Shown in pieces: positions 37,993 through 46,323 of a stretch of 64,000 nucleotides of DNA. Origin of the DNA: Nocardia rosealba (GTDB taxonomy: Bacteria > Actinomycetota > Actinomycetes > Mycobacteriales > Mycobacteriaceae); contig NZ_JAIWNA010000005.1 of NCBI RefSeq assembly GCF_020216065.1, positions 124,001 through 188,000 on the forward strand, read 5' to 3'. Position 1 is the first letter of the stretch. Every line of letters starts with the position of its first letter. Both the position numbers and the translations under genes were made by a program. Under the pieces are notes generated by a model. It saw only the letters and a list, made by a program, of their open reading frames with translations, made no database searches and was not told the origin of the DNA.

Positions 37993-38681
37993 GCGGGCTC
38001 GCGAGCGAAGGTTCCGATCCGGCCGAGCGAGCGAGTGACGTGCAAGACGCTTCGGCACAGCGTCGCAGTGGCGACGAGGCGGTGAATGTCGCCGCCGAGC
38101 GTGCGAAAGAAACCGGGGTCCGAAACATTTCGGTCCTCGGCGGTCTCCCCATTCCCGAGGACACCGCGAATCTGCGCGAGGGTCCCGATCTGAACCACGC
38201 GATGCTCGCGTTGCTGCCGCTGGTCGGTGTGTGGCGCGGCGAGGGCGAAGGCCACCACCCTGCCGACGGCGACTACCGCTTCGGTCAGCAGATCATCGTG
38301 TCGCATGACGGTGGCGACTACCTGGTCTGGGAATCGCAGACCTGGAAGCTCGACACCGAGGGCGCCTACGAAAGCCCCGACCTGCGCGAGAGCGGGTACT
38401 GGCGGGTCGGCACCGACGCCGACACCGAGATGCTCGAACTGCTGCTCACCCACAGCTCCGGCGTCGTCGAACTGTTCTACGGCACCGCCCTGACCCAGTC
38501 GTCCTGGGAACTGGCCACCGATGTGGTGATCCGCAGCCAGTCCGGCGCAGTCGTCGGCGGCGCGAAACGCCTCTACGGCATTGTCGAGGGCGGCGACCTG
38601 GCCTACGTCGAGGAACGAGTCGACCCCGACGGTGCGCTCATCCCCCGCCTGTCGGCGCGCTTGCAGCGCTACATCGGCTGA
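37989..38681 (+). CDS. FABP/nitrobindin-like heme-binding beta-barrel protein (Rv0813c-type)
   Basis: A 230-residue protein. The first 65 or so residues are polar and Ala/Glu/Ser-rich, probably disordered. The rest is the THAP4/nitrobindin-type ten-strand barrel: LPLVGVWRGEGEGHHPADG (the GxWxGxGxG hallmark), FGQQIIVSHDGGDYLVWESQ, ESGYWRVGTDADTEMLELLL, and a late RLYGIVEGGDLAYVEE. Nitrobindins bind ferric heme and can isomerise peroxynitrite. ATG 37989 overlaps the microprotein stop. A hairpin terminator follows. Ortholog of Rv0813c by order (between sseC and pabC blocks). Confidence 0.85.
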   Translation: MSGLASEGSDPAERASDVQDASAQRRSGDEAVNVAAERAKETGVRNISVLGGLPIPEDTANLREGPDLNHAMLALLPLVGVWRGEGEGHHPADGDYRFGQQIIVSHDGGDYLVWESQTWKLDTEGAYESPDLRESGYWRVGTDADTEMLELLLTHSSGVVELFYGTALTQSSWELATDVVIRSQSGAVVGGAKRLYGIVEGGDLAYVEERVDPDGALIPRLSARLQRYIG

Positions 38682-38693
38682 GATCCCGATCGG

Positions 38694-38722
38694 ACGCCCC
38701 GCGGTTTCGCGGGGCGTTCGTC
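38694..38722 (+). terminator. Intrinsic terminator after the nitrobindin-like gene
   Basis: 10-bp perfect stem ACGCCCCGCG with GTTT loop, followed by TCGTCGTTTC. Confidence 0.65.
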
Positions 38723-39012
38723 GTTTCCGCGGCGGAAATGGAGCGACCCCCGAGCCATACCGTCTCGTTCCGGGGAACGTGGCGGTCCCGGGTGGATAGT
38801 CCGGGGGCTCGGGGGCCGGGTGTCTGCCTGGGATTCGCTCAGCGCACCGCTGGGGAATCTCCCGCAGGGGTGCTGCTAGCGGGCAGCCACCTCACGCATC
38901 CGTTGAACATACATTCTTCAGACCACCTCCTCTCTTGTGTACCGATGAATCTATCGGCACGCGCCGAGCTCGGCAATTGATTTTCCGGGTGCTCCGACCT
39001 GCTGAAATCGCC
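38723..39012. other. Intergenic region, no gene recognised
   Basis: About 290 bases between two converging transcription units, the FABP gene and the cyd operon end. Only frames without ribosome binding sites or protein-like composition are present. No clear T-tract terminator for cydC is visible. Confidence 0.4.
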
Positions 39013-40791
39013 TCACTTTTCGGACAGTGACCGGCCGTCGACCCGACAGGCGCCGGTCCGGTCGACGGTGACGACCGTGTCGGCACGATGGTCGGGCGGA
39101 AGCTGATGGGTGACGACCACGACGCGACGCTCCGGCGCCACCAGGCCGCTGTCCGCGTCGAGGAGTTCGCGCAGGAGCTGGTCGCCCTCCTCGGCGGAGA
39201 GGTGTTCGGTCGGCTCGTCGAGCAGCAGGGTCTCGGCCGGTGCGATCAGTGCCCGCGCCAGCAGCAATCGCCTGCGCTGACCGCCCGACACGGCTGCCGC
39301 CCCCGCTGTGAGCGAGGTCCGCACGCCGTTCGGCAGACTGTCGAGCCAGGGGCCGAGACCGACTCGCCGCAGGGCGCTTTCGGCTTCGGCCTCGGCGAGA
39401 TCACCGCGCGCGACCCGCAGGTTCTCGAGGATGGATGTACCGAACAGATGCGCATCCTCGGCGAAGAACGTGACGCCCGCACGCGGGGTGTCGAACAGGC
39501 CCGCCCACTCCATCAGCAAGGTCGTCTTTCCGGCCCCACTCGGCCCGACAACGGCGATTCGCCGCCCCTCCGGCATCGCCATGGTCGCACCCGGCCCGGC
39601 AAACGCATCGCGCCCCGCCGTCGCATCGCGTCGAACAGGGTCGCCGGATCCAGCGGTCACGCCGGGGCCGAAGGTCGAACCAGCCGGTGGGGTCGATGAG
39701 GCGGTTATCGTCCGCCCGGTGGGCTGGGGGCCTGCGATGGACTGGAGGCGGTGGAGGGCGGCGCGGGAGGTGGTGAGGGTGGTCGCGGCGGTGGGGAGGG
39801 TGGCGACGGCCTCGAAGGCCGAGAGGGGGACCAGCACGAGGATGGTGAGGGCCATGGGCGTCATGCCGCCGGGGAGGCCACCCGTCGGCCCGTAGGCGGC
39901 GATGCCGACCAGCAGGGCGCCGAGGGCGCTGATCCCGATCGACAGCGGGGTCGCGGCGGCGGCCCACGCGCTGCGGGAGGCGGCCGAGTCTTCGGCGGCG
40001 ACCGCGCGCCCGGATGCCTTGTCTGCCACCGTGAGTGCCGCGTCCAACCGTCCGGCGACACGCAGTTCGGCCGCGTGATCGAGCACGGTGAACGCCTCGG
40101 CCGTGAACTCACCCCGATCCCGCCGCACCGCACGTTCGGCGTCGCGCCCGGCCACCGCCGACAACCACGGCGCCAGCACGCCCGAAACAGCAAGCGCCGC
40201 AGCCAGAATCACGGCTGCCGCCACAGAAATGGTGGCGATCAGCCCGACCGCCGCCACCGACAACACCACTGCGACGGCCACCGGCACGAACACCCGCACG
40301 ACCACAGCACCGAGATCATCGATATCGGCCCCGACCCGAACCAGAAGATCCCCTCGCCGCAACTCCCCCAACCGCCGTCTCCCCGGCGACCCGGGCTGCT
40401 CACCGTCGAGCACGATCCCCGTCGACCTGCCCTCGACCGTCCCGCCACTCTCGACTGCCCGGTCACGCCACCACCAGATGTCCGACTGCGCGAGGGTGCG
40501 GTACACCGTGGTGCGCGCCGTTGTCATGGCTCGCAGGGCGACGTCGTGGGTGGCCAGTCGCTCCAGGTACCGGGCCAGCCCCCGGGAGATTCCCAGCGCC
40601 CGCACCGCCGTCACCGCCACACTCAGATGCAGCACCGGCGGCATTTCCCAGGCGCGCGCGATCAACCACGCCGCCAGCGCCGCCAGCGCGAGTCCACTCC
40701 CGAGCGCCAGCACCCCCCACGCCACAGCCACCGCGACCCGCCACGGCGACAGCCCGAGCAGCCGCCACATGTCCCGCAGATCGGCGATCAC
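39013..40791 (-). CDS. cydC: ABC transporter CydC (heterodimeric thiol exporter subunit)
   Basis: A 592-residue half-transporter: a six-helix membrane domain (about 1-320) and a nucleotide-binding domain (about 395-590) with Walker A VVGPSGAGKTTLLMEW, signature VSGGQRRRLLLARAL, Walker B TLLLDEPTEHLS and a late His switch (VVVVTHQ). With CydD it exports glutathione or cysteine-type thiols and heme-linked factors needed to assemble cytochrome bd. A low-complexity Gly/Ala/Thr/Pro/Arg linker of about 50 residues (AGPQPTGRTITASS onward) joins the domains. ATG 40791 overlaps the cydD stop (ATGA). Last gene of cydABDC. Confidence 0.9.
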   Translation of the reverse strand: MIADLRDMWRLLGLSPWRVAVAVAWGVLALGSGLALAALAAWLIARAWEMPPVLHLSVAVTAVRALGISRGLARYLERLATHDVALRAMTTARTTVYRTLAQSDIWWWRDRAVESGGTVEGRSTGIVLDGEQPGSPGRRRLGELRRGDLLVRVGADIDDLGAVVVRVFVPVAVAVVLSVAAVGLIATISVAAAVILAAALAVSGVLAPWLSAVAGRDAERAVRRDRGEFTAEAFTVLDHAAELRVAGRLDAALTVADKASGRAVAAEDSAASRSAWAAAATPLSIGISALGALLVGIAAYGPTGGLPGGMTPMALTILVLVPLSAFEAVATLPTAATTLTTSRAALHRLQSIAGPQPTGRTITASSTPPAGSTFGPGVTAGSGDPVRRDATAGRDAFAGPGATMAMPEGRRIAVVGPSGAGKTTLLMEWAGLFDTPRAGVTFFAEDAHLFGTSILENLRVARGDLAEAEAESALRRVGLGPWLDSLPNGVRTSLTAGAAAVSGGQRRRLLLARALIAPAETLLLDEPTEHLSAEEGDQLLRELLDADSGLVAPERRVVVVTHQLPPDHRADTVVTVDRTGACRVDGRSLSEK

Positions 40792-42695
40792 AAAGCCCTC
40801 CCGTCCGAATCGTCCCGCCCGCCCCGCCGATCCTCGGTTTCACCGACGACCTCGACGACCACGTCGGCCGCCGACAGGACGGTCGGGCGGTGGGCGACGA
40901 CCACGACGGTCGCGCCTTCGGCGGCAAGGGTGCGCAGGGTGGTGAGGACTCGGTGTTCGCTGACCGCGTCGAGGTGGGCGGTCGGTTCGTCGAGCAGCAG
41001 GATCGGGCGGTGGGCGGCGAGGGTGCGGGTGAGGGCCAGGCGCTGGCGTTGGCCGAGGGACAGGCCGGTGCCGCCTTGACCGAGGACGGTGTCCCAGCGC
41101 TGTGGGAGCTCGTCGAGCACGGTGTCGAATCCTGTTGCGGCGCTGATCTGTTCCAGCCGGTCCAGGTCGGCGGCGGTGCCGGGCACACCGAGGAGTTCGA
41201 CATTCTCGCGCAGCGTTCCCGGAACCAGCACCGGCCGCTGCGGCAACCAGGCGATGCGCGCCCACCAGCTGTCGGCATCGAGGTCGCCGACATCCCTTCC
41301 ATCGACGAGAACAGTCCCACTGTCAGGCTCGATCAGTCCCAGAATCGCCTGCAGCGTAGTGGATTTCCCGCACCCGTTCGCCCCGGTGAGCACCGTTACC
41401 GAGCCCGGCATCAACTCGGCGGTCAACCGATGCGGCGCCGTCCCACCGCGCGCGGTGACGGTCAACTCGCACAGCTGGATCCGCGAACCCGACCGTTCGC
41501 CCGGCCCCACCACAGACCCTGGATCACGCCGATCCGCCCGCACAGCGCAACCCACCGACGATGCCGATTCCGGCGGCGCAGCGTTCGTATCTGCGTGCAC
41601 GGCAACCACATCCGCGGCATCCACGTCGGATGGCTGAAGTGATCGTGCAGCAGCGTGTTTGGCGCCGTGAGCAGATCCGGTGGTCGAATCGAGCACGGCG
41701 AAGGCTCGTTCCCCAGCCGCCATCCCGTCCTGCGCGGCGTGGAACTTCTCCCCCACCTGCCGCAGCGGCCAGTACACCTCCGGTGCGAGGATCAACGCGA
41801 CGAGCCCGGCGTACAGGGTCATCTCCGCGAACACCAGTCGCAAACCGATGGCCACCGCGATCAGCGCCACGCTCAGCGTCGCCAATCCCTCGAGCACCAT
41901 CGAGGACAGAAACGCCATCCGCAACGACTGCATCGTCCGCTGCCGTAGCGAATCGCCGAGCGCCTGTACTTGTTTCGCCATACCGGCCACGCCCGGACCT
42001 TCGCGCCCGAGTGCCCGTAGCGTCGGCATGCCGGCGAACAGGTCGAGAATCTGATCCGACAACCTGGTGCTCGCGGCGAGCGTCGCCTTGGCCCGACCCT
42101 GGGTGAGCAGCCCGATGAGCACCATGAACATCGGGATGAGCGGCACGGTGATCACGGCGATCACGGCCGAAGTCGGATCGTGAAAAGCGATGACCACCAG
42201 CACGATCGGTGGAACGAGACAGGCCAGCAGCAGCGCGGGCAGGTAGCCGGTGAACCACCCGCGCAACCCGCTGAGCCCGTTGCCGACCACCACCGCGATC
42301 TCGGTACGCCGCGAGTCCAGTTCGCGCGGAGACAGCTCCGCCCCGGCCCGCAGCACCGCGTTCTCCAGCTCGGCCACCACCGCACTGCCCGCCCGGTGCG
42401 CCAGCCGCGCCTGCCACCAGCTCGCCACCCCACGCACCACCACGACGACGCCGAACACGACCAGTTCGGTTGTCCACGAGTCGAAGTCGCGCCGCGACGG
42501 GTCGGTGACAACACCGGCGAGCACCCGCGCCAGCAGCACCGCCGTCACCACGATGGTCACCGTGATGACCAGCGCGATCAGCACCGCGATCACCAGGTGC
42601 GGCCGAGCCGACCGCGCGTACCGCAGCAACCGCGGATCGATCGGCCCGCGCCGCCGTACTTCGGGCGCCCCCGCCGACCCATCGAGCGCGCCCAT
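40788..42695 (-). CDS. cydD: ABC transporter CydD (heterodimeric thiol exporter subunit)
   Basis: A 635-residue half-transporter partnering CydC. Membrane domain about 25-335; nucleotide-binding domain about 405-625 with Walker A LTGANGCGKSTTLQAIL, signature LSLGQRQRLALTRTL and Walker B ILLLDEPTAHLD. A variable Asp/Ala/Arg-rich linker of about 60 residues (DVDAADVVAVHADTNAAP onward) separates the domains. ATG 42695 is preceded by GTG 42698 in frame; the AAGGAG in the cydB tail is very close to both, so the exact first codon is uncertain. Only a few bases separate it from cydB. In the mycobacterial order it is cydD before cydC, as here. Confidence 0.9.
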   Translation of the reverse strand: MGALDGSAGAPEVRRRGPIDPRLLRYARSARPHLVIAVLIALVITVTIVVTAVLLARVLAGVVTDPSRRDFDSWTTELVVFGVVVVVRGVASWWQARLAHRAGSAVVAELENAVLRAGAELSPRELDSRRTEIAVVVGNGLSGLRGWFTGYLPALLLACLVPPIVLVVIAFHDPTSAVIAVITVPLIPMFMVLIGLLTQGRAKATLAASTRLSDQILDLFAGMPTLRALGREGPGVAGMAKQVQALGDSLRQRTMQSLRMAFLSSMVLEGLATLSVALIAVAIGLRLVFAEMTLYAGLVALILAPEVYWPLRQVGEKFHAAQDGMAAGERAFAVLDSTTGSAHGAKHAAARSLQPSDVDAADVVAVHADTNAAPPESASSVGCAVRADRRDPGSVVGPGERSGSRIQLCELTVTARGGTAPHRLTAELMPGSVTVLTGANGCGKSTTLQAILGLIEPDSGTVLVDGRDVGDLDADSWWARIAWLPQRPVLVPGTLRENVELLGVPGTAADLDRLEQISAATGFDTVLDELPQRWDTVLGQGGTGLSLGQRQRLALTRTLAAHRPILLLDEPTAHLDAVSEHRVLTTLRTLAAEGATVVVVAHRPTVLSAADVVVEVVGETEDRRGGRDDSDGRAL

Positions 42696-42699
42696 CACC

Positions 42700-43728
42700 T
42701 CACTCCTTACCGACGAACGGCAGCCCTGTCGGCGCCGGGATCTGGTCGACGGTGAGCCGCTTGCGGAACACCCAGTACGTCCACCCCTGGTAGATCAGCA
42801 CCACCGGCGTGGCGAGCAGGGCCGCCCAGCTCATCACCTTCAGCGTGTACGGCGAGGACGACGCGTTGTCGATGGTGAGGTCGAACGCCGGGCTGATGGT
42901 GGAGGGCAGCACGTTCGGGTACATCGAGCCGACGATGAGCACCGTCGCCGAGATCACCGTCAGCGTGGTGCCGACGAAGGCCCAGCCGTCGCGACCGACC
43001 ATGTTCGCCGCTCCGGCGACGACCAGTCCGAGCAACGCCACGCCGACCGCCGCCCAGGTCCAGCCTGCGCCGTAGGCGAGCTGAGTCCACAGCCCGAACG
43101 CACCGACGACCAGCACGGTCGGCACGAGCAGCAATCGGACGACACGCTGGGCGTCCTCGCGCACCTCGCCGCCGGTCTTGAGCACCAGGAACACCGCACC
43201 GTGCAGCAGGAACAGGATGCCCGTCGCCAGTCCGCCGAGCAGGGCGTAGGGGCTGAACAGATCCCAGACCGAACCGACGATCTGGCGGTCTTCGTTCAAG
43301 GGCACGCCACGCACCAGGTTCGCGAACACCCACCCCCAGGCCAGGGCCGGAATCCAGGAGCCGATCCCGATACCGCGGTCACACCACGCCCGCCACTTCG
43401 GGTCGTTGATCTTGGCGCGGTATTCGATCGCGCAGATCCGCAGGATCAAGGCGACGAGCAACAGCAGCAAGGCCAGGTAGAACCCGGAGAACAGGCTCGC
43501 GTACCACTCGGGGAACGCGGCGAACATCGCCCCGGCCGCGGTGATCAACCAGACCTCGTTGCCGTCCCACACCGGGCCGATGGTGTTGAGCACCACGCGG
43601 CGTCGCGTGTCGGAGCCCTTGCCGAGAACGGGCATGAGCATCCCGACACCGAAGTCGAAACCCTCGAGCACGAAGTAGCCGGTGAACAGGACGCCGATCA
43701 GGATGAACCAGAACAATGGCAAACTCAT
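42700..43728 (-). CDS. cydB: Cytochrome bd ubiquinol/menaquinol oxidase subunit II
   Basis: A 342-residue membrane protein with about nine helices, subunit II of cytochrome bd oxidase, which reduces oxygen with menaquinol at high affinity without pumping protons. Motifs: WFILIGVLFTGYFVLEGFDF at the N-terminus, GPVWDGNEVWLITAAGAMFA, FPEWYASLFSGFYLALLLLL and EYRAKINDPKW. Length fits the family. ATG 43728 lies nine bases after the cydA stop. Together with CydA it forms the catalytic core; CydDC, downstream, is needed for its maturation. Confidence 0.95.
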   Translation of the reverse strand: MSLPLFWFILIGVLFTGYFVLEGFDFGVGMLMPVLGKGSDTRRRVVLNTIGPVWDGNEVWLITAAGAMFAAFPEWYASLFSGFYLALLLLLVALILRICAIEYRAKINDPKWRAWCDRGIGIGSWIPALAWGWVFANLVRGVPLNEDRQIVGSVWDLFSPYALLGGLATGILFLLHGAVFLVLKTGGEVREDAQRVVRLLLVPTVLVVGAFGLWTQLAYGAGWTWAAVGVALLGLVVAGAANMVGRDGWAFVGTTLTVISATVLIVGSMYPNVLPSTISPAFDLTIDNASSSPYTLKVMSWAALLATPVVLIYQGWTYWVFRKRLTVDQIPAPTGLPFVGKE

Positions 43729-43737
43729 CGCCGTCTC

Positions 43738-45186
43738 CTAGTACGCGAAGGACAGTTGTTCATCGGCAGGCGGACCGTCGTGGTGCACTGGCTCGTCGGG
43801 TCCGGCGATCGTGTATCGGCGGATCAGGTAGAACCACACCGCCGCGAGCACACCGTAAAGCAGCGTGAACACGATCAGCGAGAACAACACCGTCATCGGC
43901 GCGTGCTCGGACACCGCCTGCTGCACGGTCATCCGGATATTCGGGTCGCCGGTGGGGTTGGGCACCACCGCCCACGGCTGCCGCCCCATTTCGGTGAACA
44001 CCCAGCCCGCACTGTTGGCCAGGAACGGCGTGGGGATGGCGAGCAGGCTCAACCACGCGAACCAGGGACGATCGGGCACGCGCCCGCCACGGGTCATCCA
44101 GAATGCCGCGAACAGCAGCAGCACAGACCCGGCGGCCAGGCCGATCATGGCACGGAACGACCAGTACGTGACGAACAGATTCGGCCGGTAATCACCCGGT
44201 CCGTATTTCACGTTGTAGGTCTTCTGCAGGTCGACGACACCGTCGAGCGTCACATCGTCGAATTTGCCTTCGGCGAGATAGGGCAGCACATAGGGCACCT
44301 TCAGCACATGCACGACGCTGTCGCAATTGTTGTGGGTACCGACGGTGAGAATGGAGAAATCGGGGTCGGTTTCGGTATGGCACAACGATTCCGCCGACGC
44401 CATCTTCATCGGTTGCTGTTCGAACATCAGCTTGCCCTGGATGTCGCCGGTGAACAGCACGCCGACCCCGGCCACCGCGATGACGACCAGCGACGCGCGG
44501 GCGGCGGGCCGCCACATCGTGCGTGCCTGCTCGAGTTTGTCCGCGTCACCGCTGCGCGCGTTGCGCACCATCCACCAGCCGGCGATCCCGGCGACGAAAG
44601 TGCCTGCGGTGAGGAATGATCCGGCGACGACATGGGGGAACGCGGCCAGGGTTGTGTTGTTGGTGAGCAGCGCCCAGATGCTTTCCAGTTCGGCGCGCCC
44701 GGTCTCGGGGTTGTAGCGGGCGCCGACCGGGTGCTGCATGAACGAGTTGGCGGCGACGATGAAATAGGCCGAGGCGTTCACACCGATCGCGACCATCCAG
44801 ATGGTCGCCAGGTGAACGAGTTTCGGCAGGCGCGTCCAGCCGAACACCCACAGGCCGATGAAGGTCGATTCCATGAAGAACGCGACAAGCGCTTCCAGCG
44901 CGAGCGGTGCGCCGAAGACGTCGCCGATGAAGCGGGAATATTCGCTCCAGTTCATCCCGAACTGGAATTCCTGCACGATGCCGGTGGCGACGCCGAGGGC
45001 GAAGTTGATCAGGAACAGTTTCCCGAAGAATTTGGTGAGCCGGTACCACTTCTCGTCACCGGTGACGACCCACGCCGTCTGCATCATGGCGATCAGTGGC
45101 GCCAGACCGATGGTGAGCGGTACGAAGACGAAGTGATAAACCGTGGTGATGCCGAACTGCCACCGGGAGATGTCCAAGGTGTCCAT
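43738..45186 (-). CDS. cydA: Cytochrome bd oxidase subunit I
   Basis: A 482-residue membrane protein, subunit I of cytochrome bd, carrying hemes b558, b595 and d. Seen: MDTLDISRWQFGITTVYHFV with a heme-ligand His, GDVFGAPLALEALVAFFMES, GRQPWAVVPNPTGDPNI, SAGWVFTEMGRQ, and the short Q-loop typical of actinobacteria and Gram-positives (no long insertion after QQPMKMA). ATG 45186 has GGAGG about 6-10 bases upstream; ATG 45201 in frame would lie inside the operator. It is preceded by a good promoter (TTGATC-16-TACTCT) and a palindromic operator, so the operon is probably repressed under normal conditions. Confidence 0.95.
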   Translation of the reverse strand: MDTLDISRWQFGITTVYHFVFVPLTIGLAPLIAMMQTAWVVTGDEKWYRLTKFFGKLFLINFALGVATGIVQEFQFGMNWSEYSRFIGDVFGAPLALEALVAFFMESTFIGLWVFGWTRLPKLVHLATIWMVAIGVNASAYFIVAANSFMQHPVGARYNPETGRAELESIWALLTNNTTLAAFPHVVAGSFLTAGTFVAGIAGWWMVRNARSGDADKLEQARTMWRPAARASLVVIAVAGVGVLFTGDIQGKLMFEQQPMKMASAESLCHTETDPDFSILTVGTHNNCDSVVHVLKVPYVLPYLAEGKFDDVTLDGVVDLQKTYNVKYGPGDYRPNLFVTYWSFRAMIGLAAGSVLLLFAAFWMTRGGRVPDRPWFAWLSLLAIPTPFLANSAGWVFTEMGRQPWAVVPNPTGDPNIRMTVQQAVSEHAPMTVLFSLIVFTLLYGVLAAVWFYLIRRYTIAGPDEPVHHDGPPADEQLSFAY

Positions 45187-45200
45187 CCGGCCTCCATCCA

Positions 45201-45222
45201 CTACTACGACGTCCTGTAGTAG
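45201..45222. promoter_or_regulatory. Palindromic operator at the cyd promoter (BlaI/CopY-like)
   Basis: CTACTAC (45201-45207) and GTAGTAG (45216-45222) form a 7-bp inverted repeat around GACGTCCT. The TACTAC/GTAGTA half-sites are like operators of BlaI/MecI/CopY-family repressors. It overlaps the predicted transcription start of cydA, an ideal place for repression. No such repressor gene lies in the window. Confidence 0.55.
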
Positions 45223-45250
45223 AGAGTACGCGCACGGGTACCCCGATCAA
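45223..45250 (-). promoter_or_regulatory. Putative promoter of cydABDC
   Basis: Minus strand: -35 TTGATC (45245-45250), 16-base spacer, -10 TACTCT (45223-45228). Transcription would start about 45216, inside the palindrome. Confidence 0.55.
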
Positions 45251-45307
45251 GGGTGACAACCGCCACGACCCGGCGCAGGGGCGCGCCCACCCGCGCCCCA
45301 CAGGCGC

Positions 45308-46213
45308 TCACCAGTCGCCGATGGTCCCCGGCCGGTCGATCCCCGCGTCGACCATGTCGATGATCTCCTGAGCGTTGTCGGGCGCGGACAGCCGCACCCC
45401 GTCGAGCTGATTCACCCTGGCCGCGAGCGTGATGCTCGACAGCAGCCAGATGCTGTCGCAATCGAAAAGGTCAGCGGTGAAGATCGACTGGTACTTGCAT
45501 TCCCAGCCCTTCTTCTCCGCCACCGTGAACAGGGCGCGCTGGGTGACACCCGGCAGCACACCGATCTTGGCGGGCGGGGTGATGAGCTGCTTGTCGCGCG
45601 CGATCACCACGGTCGAGCGCGGGCCTTCCAGCACCCGGTGTTCGGTGCTGTGGAAGATCACGTCGTCGGCGCCCATCCGCCGGGCGAACCGCAGCGCGGC
45701 CATGTTCGTCGCGTACGACAGCGTCTTCGCGCCGAGCAGCTGCCACGGCGCCGCCTGCGCCAGGTCGACGGAGATGCCACGGGCCAGCGACATCACCTTC
45801 ACACCTTCGGCACGCGCCTGCGCGACCCGCGCGGGCACCGGGGAGACGAGCACATACGCCGTCGGTGCCGGCTCGTCGGGCACGAGACCCGAGCCGGGCG
45901 CGTCGAATTCGGAATCGCGGCCGCGGGTGTAGATCAGGCGGAGCATGCCCTCTTCCTCGGCACCCCACTCCTTGACCGCCAGCTCGACCGCGCTGCGCCA
46001 TTTCGCCAGCCCCGGCTCGGGCAGTTCCAGCGCCTGGGCCGAGCGGCGCAGCCGGGCCAGGTGGAATTCCAGCGCGGTGGCCGTGCCGCCGCGCACCAAT
46101 ATCGTTTCGAACACACCGTCGCCACGCAGCGCTCCGATGTCGTCGGCATAGAGCGACGGCGTGTTCGCGTCAGCGACCACACCGTCGAGTGTCACAAGAA
46201 CCCGTTCTCCCAT
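45308..46213 (-). CDS. pabC: Aminotransferase class IV, probable aminodeoxychorismate lyase
   Basis: A 301-residue PLP-dependent fold type IV enzyme. The PLP-binding Lys is in LGAKTLSYATNMAALRFAR; other family marks are DGVFETILVRGG near residue 35, the STEHRVLEGPRSTVVI region and GVTQRALF. By order it matches Rv0812, annotated as 4-amino-4-deoxychorismate lyase (PabC), which makes p-aminobenzoate for folate; a D-amino-acid or branched-chain aminotransferase is the alternative. ATG 46213 lies six bases after a TACGCT box, so it may be leaderless. It is divergent from the folate-dependent ygfZ-type gene, a functionally sensible pairing. Confidence 0.8.
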   Translation of the reverse strand: MGERVLVTLDGVVADANTPSLYADDIGALRGDGVFETILVRGGTATALEFHLARLRRSAQALELPEPGLAKWRSAVELAVKEWGAEEEGMLRLIYTRGRDSEFDAPGSGLVPDEPAPTAYVLVSPVPARVAQARAEGVKVMSLARGISVDLAQAAPWQLLGAKTLSYATNMAALRFARRMGADDVIFHSTEHRVLEGPRSTVVIARDKQLITPPAKIGVLPGVTQRALFTVAEKKGWECKYQSIFTADLFDCDSIWLLSSITLAARVNQLDGVRLSAPDNAQEIIDMVDAGIDRPGTIGDW

Positions 46214-46219
46214 GTGACG

Positions 46220-46225
46220 AGCGTA
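46220..46225 (-). promoter_or_regulatory. Putative -10 element of pabC
   Basis: TACGCT on the minus strand, six bases before the ATG at 46213; no ribosome binding site. Confidence 0.45.
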
Positions 46226-46311
46226 GGCGTTATAGCTCTGTTATGCCTACGGCTGCCGTGGATCCGACGCGGCGCGACCGCCCACCCTCGGCGCGTGCGG
46301 GCGGACACGCC

Positions 46312-46317
46312 TACAGT
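46312..46317 (+). promoter_or_regulatory. Putative -10 element of the ygfZ-like gene
   Basis: TACAGT ends six bases before GTG 46324, pointing to a leaderless start. Confidence 0.45.
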
Positions 46318-46323
46318 GGTGGT

